A stretch of DNA of 64,000 nt, taken from contig NC_092026.1 in assembly GCF_042242105.1 (NCBI RefSeq), forward strand, positions 19,632,691 to 19,696,690. Reading direction: 5' to 3'. This DNA is from Pempheris klunzingeri (lineage: Eukaryota; Chordata; Actinopteri; Acropomatiformes; Pempheridae). A program made the translations under genes and the position numbers. The notes beneath the pieces are model-generated. The model was not told the DNA's origin. It saw nothing but the letters and a program-made list of their open reading frames with translations, and searched no databases. Shown piece by piece: positions 12,451 to 25,805 of the stretch; the first letter of the stretch is position 1; every line of letters begins with the position of its first letter.

Positions 12451-14422
12451 GGAGAGCCAATAAACTTTTTAAGTTTTAAAAATGTGTAATATGCTGAAGA
12501 AAACTCTCTAAACTGACTGTCTGGGATTTTTTTAATCCCTCATGGTAGACTGGCAGCACCAAATTAAGGTCATATTTGAAATGACTTAATGCTAAAGTTA
12601 GCTAACTAACACCTGGCTCATGAATTGAACGGTGATGTTAAAACATAAAAGATGAAAAAGGTTCTATATATCTATATTTTCAAAATGAAAATAATAGTCT
12701 TAAAGGACTAAAAAAAACAGGATGAATTACCATTTTAATAATGGTCATTATTATAAAAGTATGCCTTTTTGTGCAGTTAGATTTGTTTGATATTATTAAT
12801 TTATTGGTAAATATACATTTAATGATGTTTTTTGTTATTGTGTGGACCTAATTTTGCTAACAATTGCTTCTTAAATATGTTCACCAGTACAGACAGATGC
12901 TGCATGTGTAATACGTGACAACCTCTATTGTTACTCCTCTATAATCTCTCCTCTTCCCAGCTCCCCTGCCAACGTGCCTTAAAGCACAGCAGATGTGTGT
13001 GTAAAGAATGCTTACCTATATACGGATCATTAAAGTATCTCATCAGAGGAAGCGCTAATCAGACTTCTCACTCTCCTTTTTAGAAAAAGATGGCACACAG
13101 AGGAATCTGTACAGCATCAGAGGATGGATGACATCCAAGCCTTAGAGAGCATGCTGGGAGGTTTTTACAAGGTTCAGCTCAAGTATTGTCTTTGCCAACG
13201 CTTTGATCGAGCAAGTGGAGCTCAGTGTGACAGTCTGGCAGCGTAATTGGGCTGGAATTGCCAGTACACAAGTGCACATGTGTGAAAACACACACATAAT
13301 TGTGCACATTTGCTCTTTTTGTTCTTGTTGCCTTAATATTACTTTAAAAATAGAAGTCTAACAAGAGTTTCCTTTGAAAACGAGGGATCAACGCTTTGTG
13401 ACTAATTATGACAGCATTCATGTTGAACTTGTTTTGGACTATCTTTAATAATTGTCTTGCTTCCTTGTGTCCTTCCCATACATTAATATACATTTTAGAG
13501 AGCGGAATTTGTGCATTTCTAAAATATTCTACAAGTACATAACTATTACTTTACATGTCAAATCTCATACAGTATAAGAAAAAAAACCCATAGCCCCTTT
13601 GGCAATTGATCACAAACACGTAACTTTCATGCAAAGAGTTTATTTATGAATCAGACTGCAGTATCATACAACAGTAGCACAATCATATGACTATGGATTA
13701 TGCTCATATTTATAGATACAAAGGTAAAGGCATGTCTTAAAGGAAAAGAAATGAATGAGTTCTCTTTTGATTTACTCTAAAAATAGCTTTGAAATACTTG
13801 GCATAGTTTTGTAAATTAAATTATGAAACATAAGGTTTTGCCCACTGGTTTTACTATTGGAGTACCAAATGCAAATATACTTTATGAAAAACATTTTTTT
13901 TCCTCCTCTCTCTTGCATTTCATGCAAGGAAGAAAAAAAGATGTCAGTGAGTACAAAAAGCACTTAAATCTCATATGAAAATAGAAAATATTACAAGTGT
14001 GCATAATTACTTCATGTTGCACATAACCTGCAGTACAAAAAGTCAAATGACACTATGTTCAAGTGTACCTGACATGCCAATTATTTGGGGGCGTATGTAC
14101 TGAAGTAGCTTTTTAAATGTCGTCAGGGGCAGTTTACACACAAGACCAAGGCAAGGCCTTTCAGTCTCCAAAATGAATTGAAAATGAGATGTGTAAGTAG
14201 CTATGGGCGTGTCAGCTTGTCCTCCCTGTGATGCTGACTATGGGCTTGTTCTGAAACACTGAATCTCATCCTGTACTTTTTGAAATTATGCTTTTTGTAT
14301 TATTTGAAGTTCACAGTTTTGATTCAATGTTCCTACAGATAAACAGCATGAAGAGCAGAAACTATCCACAATGCTACTGTACCTCTCCAGCCAGAGGCAT
14401 GGCAGAACAGTAAGTTGTACCT
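12290..14422 (+). CDS. candidate small multi-exon gene, unrecognised protein
   Basis: Four short open segments with splice signals can be chained in one frame. Exon 1 is 12290-12355 (starts MVNNKGESV, 22 codons, ends CGA|gtaagt). Exon 2 is about 12961-12998, after a strong CCTCTTCCCAG acceptor but with a weak donor gtgtaa. Exon 3 is 13084-13160, after TTTTAG (KRWHTEESVQHQRMDD..., donor G|gttttt, weak). Exon 4 starts at 14339 after CCTACAG (DKQHEEQKLSTMLLYL...) and either splices at 14409 (ACA|gtaagt) or reads on to TAA at 14420-14422. Phases run 0, 2, 1, 0 without a clash, giving about 85-90 hydrophilic residues. A plus-strand AATAAA lies at 14932-14937. I do not recognise the protein, and two donors are weak. 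Alternatives are a non-coding RNA or chance. Confidence 0.3.
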
Positions 14423-16795
14423 AAGGTATGAAACAGTGCTTAGTACGTTAGTATTTGGCATTGCCTGGAGTATAATGTAATGCACACATAATAAGGCGAC
14501 ATGATTATTCCAAATTTACAAGAAATGTCTGAAATACTAAGACAACGTTCTGAGTTGATAAAATGCTACAGCTGTAAAATGCTACATAACAATTGAGTGA
14601 TACTTAATGAGTGATTTAACAGTGATGGATCCCTACAAATCTGGTGTTGATACGTTACACCAATGCAGTGCTGCTGTTGTTGAAAAAAAACCACGTAACT
14701 GCAAACTTGTTTTTCTCCACGAGAAGATTTTCTTGTCTTTTTTTTTTTTTTTATGTTATGATTTTGAATCTATCAAAAACCCCTGTATTTTTTTTGTTTT
14801 AATACTTTTTTCACACACCTTTTGCAAATACGTGGTTTACAAAGCCAAAAATAACATACTGCATTGTATCCCTTAGTGCAATAAGTATTAGAGACAGCAA
14901 GAACAATTTACACAAAATGGACACGCTGTGGAATAAAAGAAACAAAGAAAGGAGGGATTTAGGAGGAAGAGGGAAAGAAGACAGGAAGGGTGGAAGGAAG
15001 GAAAAGAAAAGAATTTCCCAATTTTATTTCTAAACATGTTTCGCGGAACCAACAACAGAACAATACATGGTTTTAATTGGAAGACATACAAAGACAGAAA
15101 TAAGACAGGTCATTTCAGACCACCAACACAGGAAATACAGCTGAGATGGATTGATGTATCAAATATCACAAGGAGCGTCCAAAACATTGACTGTGTAAGC
15201 GTATGAAAAAGCACTATCAAATAGGAAATCATGGCACAATCAAAATGTTTCCAACACATCAACACTGGCAATGATGAACCCTATCGCTCACTGAAACCAA
15301 ATCGTGTGATCAAGGCACACCGCAGGGCCATCCTTTCCTATATCACTCTGTTAGATTTTAAAGCACTAGAAAATTATGTATACTCTCAATATGATACTAT
15401 ACAGACATATGATACTTTCAGCTTGATATAAGCGTGGAGAAATAAAATTTCATGGTTAAATACAAAATATCTCTTAAAATATTTAAAATATACTTTATTT
15501 TGTACATTATGCAAACTGATTAACAATTCGATGATAACAAAAATAAATATTTCGTGAAATGTCGTCTCTTTGCGATACAGATGTATGAACATAGATAAAT
15601 ACCATGAAGTAAAGCACCCACCCCCTGTTATGCGCCCATATACCCTGACACGATTCCATATCCCTGTAATATGATTTGAATGACACGTTCACATTAAAAC
15701 TCCTGACAATGGTTCCTACAGGTCGCTCCACTACACCACTGAGCTCTTAGTACAACAATATTGCTCTACGCATCTTTTTTTTTTTTTTTGTTCTAAATCC
15801 CTACATCCATCATTAATTTTAATCAAAGTTGCCGACCACCACTTCAACTCAATCCGTGCCTTTATTGCTTCCTGAAATTACCTGGAAATGGGAGCTATAC
15901 ATCGGATTGATCAGGGGACTAACACACATCTGTTTAAAGAAGGCAACTCTCCCGTTCCATGTAGAACCACTGTATCGTATAGTAAGTCACTGATCTATCA
16001 TGTTGTGTGGTGCAGAGTCACTCTTCACTGAAGAGCTCTATGGGTCATGGTTGCAGTGTGTACAAAAGCAATGAGAAAGGGCACAATGTCATAAAATTTT
16101 TTAAAAAAGAAAGGCTGATTGATCTCATCTGAAAATCAAAACAGTTCTTGAGCCAGAGACAGTGATGTCCAGTTCTAAAACAGCTGTCGCCTCACCACGA
16201 CAATCAGATGCGCAGTTTCATTTGGTGTAGTTTAAATGCAACAGAACAGGTTTGTGACAAGAACCCTTCTATGTCTACGTTAGGTTAAACATAAATGCTT
16301 ACATTCATATCCTTAACAGCTCATCCGTAAACAAACAGATTCGTTCAGTATGCGGAAAATGTCTCAACTGTATTCACTATGGACATTTTAGAAGTTCTAG
16401 TATGCACGACAGAATTGCATAATGTCTGCCAATGAGAAAAGCATAGAGAGGATAGAATAGAAAGGACAAGCCGCTACAAGAAGACTAACTAGTATAAACC
16501 CTATAAGAGGATGGGTTTGGGGATGGAGGACAGATGGGTAGTGGGAAGTCAGTTTGGGAAGGCTGGGGAGGGATTCAGGGTGGAAGTTGCCCCACAAGTT
16601 TAAGGGGCACCTCCCTTTGGCAGTGGAACAGCACTCTTAGTAATCAACGCAGCGCCGAGGGTGAGGGTGTACACAATGCTCTTGTCGGACAAGAAGGCCA
16701 TTTCAGTGTCAAGATGAGATGAAGGCATTCTAGTAGGCAGCCAGGTCACAGTGTTGAGCTAAAAACCTCAGATGGCGATGATGGACGCAGTCTTT
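14423..16795 (-). other. probable 3' untranslated region of jcad
   Basis: Downstream of the jcad stop codon there is no coding signal for more than 2 kb, and the sequence is unique-looking and AT-rich. Minus-strand AATAAA signals lie at 15494-15499 and 15023-15028. jcad mRNAs have a long 3'UTR in mammals, as I recall. The true end is not determined, and the plus-strand candidate gene at 12.3-14.4 kb would converge on it. Confidence 0.4.
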
Positions 16796-19700
16796 CTACA
16801 CTGTCTCCACTCGGCTGGGATCATGGGGCTCTGGGACGCAAAGAAGAAAAATATCCATTCAGAAAAAGTGTATTTTTATCTTTATCTGCTATTGTACTAT
16901 ATTATTCATCTAAATGATTTAAACCAAAGACACATATTGTGCAAAGTACAAAAGAATTAACCAAAGTGCAATAAATAATTCCCTTTTGACAGGAAAGTAA
17001 AATGTGTGCATTTTGGTATGCCAGGCATTTATTCTATTTATTCCATTGGCATAAATGTCACTCGTGTGTTTGGATGGAAATCTCTGTGAAGTGTAGTAGA
17101 TTTGCATCTTTGGGTACTAACACCATCTTGTCCTTAACTGCAGTGCTCCTTAACAGTCTCAATTTTTGTAACATTTTGAATGCTGAATACCTCCAGAGAT
17201 GAACAATGCATGATTTTAAGCACACGTATGCTCTCTTACCTACTATAGATACTATACATTTTCTTCTATTTTTTTAGTTTGTTGGGGAAAATGGCCCATA
17301 AAGTATAAAAACGGTTTATTAATATGGTTTCAGTCGTCTGTCTTAATACAGTTTTGAAGTCACCGTTACAGAATGAAACTTAAAGCACAATCACCTAAAT
17401 CACACAATGGCTCTCTTTTCTTTTCTCTTTAATAGACATATGCTTATAATTTCCTATCAATACCTACAAACATTGTGATTATAAAAGCAAGCAAGTAGTT
17501 AGTTTTACCCACACACCTTTCAGCATTTAAATGGAATTATCACATTAATTTACAGTTCTGTCTGCAGTCTTTCTGAAGCATGCATAATAAATCTGCACAT
17601 AGGGACAGTGAAATTGTATGATGTATAACAAATATTTTAAATATTTAAATATTGGTATTTCCTTTTTGATTTAATAGACTGAAGCTGTGTGGACCAAGGA
17701 TCACAGGGTAAATAAATCTTTTACTTTTACTGCTTTTACCCTTGATAACTTCAAAATGTGGCGGGATTTGTATTGGTTTCAGGACTGTTTAATTTCCTCT
17801 AAGGTTCTTCTCTTACCTGAGCGAGATGACTCCTCTTCATCTTGCAACACTGTCTCCTCAGAGACCTGCTGTGAATGGGTGACCTCTTGATCATTCTCCT
17901 TGTCTGTCTGAAGACCAGGAAGGGGCTCCTCTGCTTGTTCATCCTTGCCCTCTCCCTCCCCCTCCCCCTCTGCCTCCCCTTCCCCGGAGTCAGTGCTCCT
18001 GATGCTGAGGCGCCTCATACGATACATAACGTCCACCTCCCTCATCCGGGCCAGACGCTCTACTGCCACCCGACCTGGAGAAATAGCCAGCTTGTTCTGC
18101 AATGCTTCCATTCGGTTGGGGGGGGGCCTGCTCCTCCTCTCCCCCTCCAAGCTAAGAGACAGCCTGCGGTCTAGGTTTGGGGGAACTGAAAGTGGCAGTC
18201 TATCTGGTGGAAACTCTGGTAACCCTGGGTGGTCTCGCCCCAGATGAGTCCGTAGACCAAGTCTATGTTCTGGGACAGCAAATGGCTTCTTGTCTTGCTG
18301 CTGCTTGTCATCAGGCATTGTATTGTCTTGTCCCTCACACTCACTTTTCACTTCAGCTGTCTGTCTGTCTTCACTACCTCTTGGTGTTTCTCCTGTAATG
18401 ACTTCCTTCCCTCCTAATTCTACTTCCTTAGTTACTGTTTCACTGACACTCTGTTCCTCTGTGACTTGGGGGTCTGCAGGCACATCATTTGCTAATGTTG
18501 TGGATGCACTCAGCTCTGTAGCTCCAGTCGCTGGTATGCTCTCAGCAGGATTAAGTGCGCACAAATTGTCCAAATTTTCTGCCTGAGCATTGTCTGTTAT
18601 TTCACCCCCTCCCTCATTTTCCTGTGTCAAAGAATCCTGCTGCTTTGTTTCAGCACACAGGTCAGACCCTGACCGATTCAAACTTGAGTCATTTGGCTCC
18701 TCTGTTTTTGTATCCTCTGCTGGACTTTCTAATGCAACGCATCGTGGTGGACTGCCATTTTGATTAGCCGAGCTGTCCGAGCTGTTCTCCTCATGAAGTG
18801 GAGGCAATGGGCCCTGTCTCATCTGATTCTCAAGTTCTCTTTTACAAATAGGGCACTCCTCCTCTGATTCACCACTGAGATCTTGAAGTTGCTCTGCATC
18901 GTTGGGTTTAAAATTGCCTCCAGACGCTTTACCGGCATCCGTTGGGTCTCTAGACTGACGCAAAGTCTGGCATATGTCCTCATAATCAGGAGGACTCGTG
19001 AGCGTAGAGGCATCTTGCATGGGCTGTCTATCAGCCCATGGCACCTCAGCTGCTGCAGTGTTCGTTGTTGGACTGAAGTCACAAAGTGGTGTCTCGATAG
19101 GCTCATCTGGCAGGTCTAGTTTCACAGTCCTGCCATCGTTGCTCCGTCTGCGCGAAAGATGCGCCACAACCCTGTATTCTCTGAAGCCTGTCTCCCGGGG
19201 TGGGACAGGGAGCTCCTCCCTAAGCTGCTTGCTGAAGGTTACCGACTTTGTTGCAGGCCTGGAGAAGGCGCTCTTGACTTCCCTGTATTCTGGGTCAACA
19301 GACCAGCTTACTGCACTGCGCCTAAGGCTGCTGGGCTTGTTGAGAGGTTCTGATGTCAATCGGATTTTGATGCGCTCAGGGATTTGAACAGAACCATTTG
19401 GGACTTTATTGCTGGCAGTGCCTAGCTCCAAGATGTCTTTGTAGGCCTCGTTGAGGTCCTCTATGCACTTGTCTACGCTAGGCTGTTTGCTGCTCTGCTG
19501 CTGCTGTTGATCCTGGACTTCTTTTTTGATGGTCTCCAGCTCTTTGACAGCATCCCATGGTCGCTGGCTGACCGGTTTCAGCAGGAACTGTTCAAATGGC
19601 TCCTGCCCACTGTTTGCTGCTGGTTTGGTCTCCTCCACATTTCCTGAGGGTGGTACTGCTGGCTGCTGAGCTGTGCTCTTGTTCAGCTGGTTGGAGAAGG

Positions 19701-22700
19701 TGGATGTCAGGGAGAAGGCGCTGTTGCTTGACAATTTCAGGCTCTTCACTCCCTTTATAGGAAAACTGAAGGCAGTGCCCACAACGCCGCTGCTGTCAGA
19801 CGGGACTTCAGTGCCGGGAGGGACAGGGTCTTGTTGTGCTTCCTTGTTTTCAGGGGCAGGTTTTCGGGCCTCTGGGCTAGTTTGTGTCTCCTGGTCTCGA
19901 TACTGGTTTGCAGGCCAGGATCCTGACAGTTTCATCTCCTTGTAATGGTTTATCTTAGGGGGTCTACAGGGTACTCTTTTAAACATTTTGCTGCTCGCTC
20001 TACTGCTCGTTTTGCTGCTTGCTATGCTACCAGTTAGTGCTTGCAGCTCAGCTTCAGCTGAAGATGTGCTTTGGAGACTTTGGTTTGTTAAATGGCCAGT
20101 TTTGTTGTCACTGGGACTGTCTGCTGGGTCTGGTGACTTCTCATTGTTGTTGTTCTGATCACGGATAGTCCCACAGAGCTGCGGAGTAACAGGGACAGAC
20201 ACCAAGCAAAAAATTGTCTCACTAAGTCTCTTTTTCAGATTCTTGGATTTGTCTTTCTCTGGTGGTTCAGGTTGTTCCACCTTTTTTACTTCTGTCACAG
20301 TTTCAGAGACACCCTGGTCAGCCGGCTTGCATGGGGGAGGAGGTGGTTTACCCAGAATAGATGAAGGAAAAAACTGACTACGGGTTTGTTCTGGAGCTAC
20401 ACTGTCACTTTTTTTTATTCCCCTGTTGCACCATCTATTAGTGCTGTCGTTGTCATTGAGAGCTGTTTTACGGCTGTCATTATTGAGAGCTGGCCCCTGT
20501 TGGGGAGGAAAGGCACTATCATGTGTAGATTGTCCTAAATTCTTAGCGGCCGGAATCTCTTTGTTGATGTTACGGATCTTGTCTGAGTCAGTGAGAGAAC
20601 TACCGCTAGGCCCTCCTGAGATTTGCTTCACTCTTGGGTCTTCAGCGGGTAATGACCGGGCATGACCTGGTTGTTCTTCGTGTCCAGAATGTACCTGTTT
20701 TCGATAGGATGCCCCACGGTCTCCATAATGTTCCAGCCATGAACCACCTGCCTGTCTGGAAAACCACCTTCCAGGATCTGAGCTGGGCATCTGCAGAGCT
20801 TCCGCCTTCCATCTTAGGTTTGCCATTTCATTGCGGTTGATTGAAACTGCTCTTGGGGGTGGGGCTCTTTTATAAGATGGGGGTGGGATGTAGCCAGGGG
20901 GCTCCATTCCAGAGATGGCAGAGTGTTGTGCGAAATAGTCTTGTCTCAACTCCCCTCCCCTTGGGTAATAGATAGACCTGTCTTTTTGTTTGGCACCCTG
21001 GTCTATAGCAAGCATTTCTGCGCTACCCCTAGTCTGCTGGTGAATCTCATAAGACGGAGGCTTTAAAGGCCTGCTGAACCTGGGCTTTGGTAAAAGTGCA
21101 ACATGGCTGCTTGGCCCGGCATTCCTACCCCACCGGTCCCTGACAGCAGCACCACTATAGATATACCTACTATAGGGCCCAGAGAAGACAGTGCTGCTTA
21201 TCCTCTGTTGTCTATCAGGCAAGCTAGGCCTGGATGGAATGAGCTCTCTGCCGCCAGTTCCAATAGGTGACAAAACTCTGGGGAGAGACTGAGACTTTGC
21301 TTTACTTCTAGGGTGGAAAAAACCCTCTGGTGTCCTCAGGCGGTACTGGTCCTGAGCCCACCTGTCCCCATCACCATCTGACAGCTGCCTTCCCAGGCCC
21401 ACAGCAGGCCTCCACTCCTCTGTGCCGAGGCTCTGGCACTTCCTCTCCCCTGTCACCCTCAACTGACCAGGGGCTGCGTCCAGGTCCCTTAGCCAGGAAA
21501 TGTCCTCCCATAGCTGCTGCGCTTGCCTCTCAGCTCTGTGCTCCTCTGCTGCAATCAGGGCCTGTGGCCTCCATGCACCAGCAGAGGCCCTCAGCTCCCT
21601 GCCATCAGCATAGTCCAGGAGGATGCTGAAGTCCTGGCCTCGCCTTCGCCAGTAGGAAACATCCCTCTCCTCATAGCTCAGTGGCTCTGAATAAGTCAAA
21701 CTGGGAACATCGTAGAACCTGCAAAGACCAAATAGTTCAGTGTGAATAAGACATGATACAATTATAATTTTACAGAGTGAAAATTTGGTGGGCTCCAGGT
21801 TGACACTTCCAAATACCTGTTATTCTGCTTGTAGTTGCAAGTGGCATGTAACAAACAGTCATTAGGTCTAGACACACAAACACAGAAAATCATCTGAAAA
21901 TCAATTGTATTTTTTATGATTGACAGTTTCCTTGTATTCCATAGTGTAAAACAAACACAGAAAAGAAACCATTCACACATTAAACTGCATTAATCTGCAA
22001 TGAACAGACTTTCCCAAAACAAACAGAATAAATGAAAATCATTTCAGTTTCTGTGACAAAATAAGGAACACCACCCTTTTGAGATTTGATAAATGCCAAA
22101 CATTATAAGTGGCATGTCCATGCCAGTCTCAAGCATGTGTTTTGGCTTTGGCAGTATTGGCTGTCCAATGCAACTTAATCAAGGAGAGCCAGCACATATG
22201 AGACAGAAGTGCTTAAGTCAGCGGCTCCAAAGTCCCTTGAAGAAACCATGAAATTGTGATGCTACTGCAATATGATCAGCATATTAAATTGTGCTGATCT
22301 TATCTTGGAAGCTGGTCATCTGGACAGCGACTGTGGCTCTTAAAGAAGGTCTAAGTAAAAACATCCCATTACCTGATCTGACATGAAACTAAAAGTACCT
22401 CTTTCCCTCGGTTTAATTGATCACACAACTCAATTAGCAAGATTAAACTGTACCCTTTTAGGAAATACAATATGACCTACCTATAAACAATAAACTTTTA
22501 AAGCAGTCTGCTCACTATGTCAACATAAAACATAATTCAGGACTGAAGAGAATCAGAAGAAGAGGATCTTTTTGATTGTTGCTAGGGTGAATATGTAATA
22601 CCATAGGCTTTAATATAATTTTAAAAAATGCTAGCTGAATTTAACATAAAATGGCAAGTGTGTGACAAGTGACTGTTGGCGGGTTAAAAACAGTGGTTCC

Positions 22701-24278
22701 TCTGTAGTGTGATAAAGCAGTGCCTCCTGGAAATGATTTTAGTTATGCTTCCATATTTACCCCTTGTGTGCAGGATACGGCTGTAATGCACGTTGCACTG
22801 CCAAAACAATTATCTTAGAAATAGCATACTTAATCATCTCAATCATACTCAATCAGTTTGAGTCTAAAAAAGAGAGACATTTTGTCCAATCACATTGTAA
22901 TTAGAATTTTCTAATTTTCTCAAGTAGTGGTGTTAATTTTCTTGTATGTGGTGTGGTGGACCCACACTGCTGAATGAAGCAGAAGACACTGATATCCGTG
23001 AATATCCGAAGGTCATCAGTCACGTCCAAGCATGTTTTAAGCCACCCTGATAACTGTCGCTTATAATTCAGATGTAACTATTAGATGTTTCGGATGAAAT
23101 GAATCAATAATCATATTTTCTCAGGGCTAGTTGATTCATATTTATGATACAGGCACATGAGGCCATGATTTGCTGTTAGTAGTTCCATAAAAAACAAACA
23201 TCAATTTAACCAAAAAATAAATCATAATTTAAATAAATATTACAAATATATGTTTGTAAAATTTCCAGTCTAATAAATAATAAAAGAGAATGAAACAAAT
23301 CATTGAACAATTACCCTTTTAAGAGCTTCCTCTCACATCTGCACTATACTAAATTACTGTGTTAGTCACTGTTCTCATTCATCTAAGCAGCAAAGTCAAT
23401 GGATCATCCTCAGCAGCATATGCTACTGTATGGCTGAGGGGAGCCGCGCTGTGCACACTTGCCCAGCAACATGCTTACATCACAGAGCACGTGCTGGGCG
23501 TGATTCAGTGTGCCAGTGTTTACAGTGGAGTGATTACGCGCCTGTCTTGAGGCATGTTCAGTTCTCCTCAGTTTGCTCACTGTCTAGTGCTGCTGTTTAC
23601 ATCTGCCTGCTTGGTGGAGGATGTGGAGACGATACCAGTGCATGGGTGGGCTCCGCAGAGACACAAGCCACCTCTCTGTGCAGGCATGTAAACATCTCAA
23701 ACAAGCGCAAAGGCACCTTTCATAATTCCTCATATCCCAGCATAAGATATGTCAGTGGTGCTGCTGCAGCCACGGTGTTCTGCAGCTCTTGAAGGAGGGG
23801 AAAGGGAAGAGGAGGAAAAAAAAAAACCCTACGCAGTGCAGACTCAGTTTTGCATGCAATACCGAAGGGCCCCAGTGAGAAGAGGGGGAGAGGAAAAAAA
23901 CGGAAGGTAAATGGTGTGGGGGATCGCAAAAGAGAGGGAAAAAAACACTTACCCACTATCTGTGGCGAGAGAATCACCCAAGGGCTGAGCGTCACCTAGG
24001 ATACCGATGCCGACTTCTTTTCTCCTTTGGTTCCTTTCCCCACTCTCGTTGTCTGTGCCGGGGTAGCCCTTCACCAGTGCCTGCCTGCTGCCGTAGATGC
24101 CTGTGATAGATGCCCCCCGGTCTGCCTCATACCCGTTCAGCGTCCCCCGGCCAGCCCTGTTGTCCACAAGTTCACGCTGGCAATCAGCAGGGCGCTTGTC
24201 ATAAGGCGTGGCAGATGGAGGGCCGCTCTTGGGCAATTTATATCCGTGCGAAATGAGGAGGTCCTCCACACTGTACAT
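16796..24278 (-). CDS. jcad: junctional cadherin-5 associated protein (JCAD/KIAA1462), three coding exons
   Basis: JCAD is a scaffold at endothelial cell-cell junctions that acts with VE-cadherin and dampens Hippo/LATS signalling. Exon 1 (23953-24278) encodes the diagnostic amino end MYSVEDLLISHGYKL. The long exon 2 (17817-21718, 3902 nt) supplies about 1300 residues, with the conserved YWRRRGQ motif near residue 132, proline-rich stretches, a Gln run, and the conserved block MEALQNKLAISPGRVAVERL followed by RMRRLSIRSTDSGE near residues 1320-1370. Exon 3 (16796-16830) adds a dozen codons ending DPSRVETV-stop. Junctions are canonical (GG|gtaagt, ttgcag|G; TCAG|gtaaga, tcccag|AG) and phases 2 and 1 match. 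The total of 1420 aa compares with about 1360 in human. The protein looks intrinsically disordered, with no catalytic domain or membrane segment. The C-terminal ETV fits a class I PDZ ligand. A (GGAGGG)n tract encodes an acidic EGEGEG run near the end. Confidence 0.93.
17948..17985. repeat. CCCTCC-type hexanucleotide repeat inside jcad coding sequence
   Basis: On the coding strand it reads as GAG/GGN codons, giving alternating Glu-Gly residues directly after the conserved RSTDSGE block. Length changes would mostly stay in frame if they occur in units of three or six. Confidence 0.85.
21719..23952 (-). other. jcad intron 1 (between coding exons 1 and 2)
   Basis: A 2,234 bp intron with canonical ends. 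No further exon or clear mobile element was seen inside. Short open frames here have no splice support. Confidence 0.8.
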
Positions 24279-24385
24279 GGTGGTGTCTCTCTCACTTCTG
24301 GGCAGGAGGGCAAAGGTGGGTGTGTTGCCTTATGCGCAGTGCTGCTGGTGGAAGCTGGAGCACGGTTGCTCAGCAGAGGCCATCA
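24279..24385 (-). other. 5'UTR part of the first jcad coding exon
   Basis: Above the jcad ATG (24276-24278) the minus strand runs back to a strong acceptor, a long pyrimidine tract ending CCTCTTAG at 24386, so translation starts in an exon spliced to a non-coding first exon further upstream. The context before the start is ACCACCATGT, a good Kozak match. An upstream ATG at 24383-24381 opens a frame in the leader and may lower translation. Confidence 0.65.
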
Positions 24386-25805
24386 CTAAGAGGAGGACAG
24401 GGGAGGGAAGAGGTAACGTGAACAGATCATTTCTTCATGCGCCTAAATTGAGAATACGGAACTTTCAACACTCAAATAAATACAGATGTTTGTCTTACCT
24501 ATCCAGATGTGTTAATGTGCTATGCTGTAATGTCAGTGAGTGCTAAACATAACCTGATTTTCTTTGCAGAAATGATTGTGTACCTAAGGGTAACTCTGGA
24601 TATATACAACTAAAGTTTTAAACGTGCACACTGCAGAATTTAAGACCCTTTTTTTCTTAAATTCTTACTCTGTAGTCCAGTTGATTTTCCTGAACATGGA
24701 CAACTCTCTCTGAGATCTAAAAACCAGAGAATGTGTGTTAGCCACACCCTTCCTTCCTCCTAAAGACATTTTATGATCTTTACAAACTGTCTAAAACTGT
24801 TGTCTAATATATGAATTGCTAAATTGAGAGTTGTTCACATCCAATAAACCACTGCCTACATAGTTCACTACCCTTTGTCAGAAATAAACACAGTGGAAAA
24901 TGTGATTTAACGTCAGCACAAGCACGGTTCTAGGAGGGTTCTTCAGGCAGTCAGAGCAGCATTTGGACAGCTGCACTAATCTTTGCATGAGGACAATGTT
25001 GTACTTCCTCCATTGGACAAGAATAATTATGTGTAGTAAAAAGTAGTTCTTTAACATTATGTAAAGAGATTAAATACCTCACAGTGCTAACAGTCTGTGT
25101 CAGATACTCTTAAGGTAATCTCCAGTATAGTTTGCATGATATACAGCTGCAAAGCATTCTGTATTCCCATAGACATGGTAAATATTCAATATAAATTACT
25201 GTGCATTATGTATACTGCTCTTTGTCCCTGTGCTGTGTGTCAAGTTCGTAAGTTGCCAGTATTTCTTCTCTTGTAATGGCATCGGGAATTATGGTACATT
25301 TATTACATTTATTATGCAATCAAAGTGATTCAGCTCCTGAAATGATAAAATCCAGTTCAAATTTGGAAGTCTCACTTGCAGTGTTAACAAAAAACTAAAA
25401 TAAACATGACATATTGGTGTAATAAGAACTTAAAGCGATAACAAGCACTAATTCATTTAACATGAATCATAATTCTTTTCATCTTTGGTAAATATTTCAT
25501 GTCATGTTGTAACACAGTCCTCATTATAAATGTATATATTCATCTTCATTTTACATCCCTGCACAAGTTCTTTCTGATAGGTGCACCATATTGTATTTAC
25601 TTCCTTATTCAATCTGTGACTTTGTGAACCAAAATCAACCCAAAACTTTACAGACAACCACACAGGACATGGTAGTGAAGCATATTACATGTAGGTGTTT
25701 GGCAAACATTTCCTTTAAACTTACAATATAATAGTGGTCTGTGAAATGACTGAAAATAGTGAAAATTTCACAATTCATAATTTCCTAAAGCCCAAGGTAA
25801 TGTCC

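Noticed and set aside
18998-21629. Several plus-strand open frames of 60-130 codons inside jcad
   Set aside because: Antisense shadows of the long jcad exon; no homology and no promoter.
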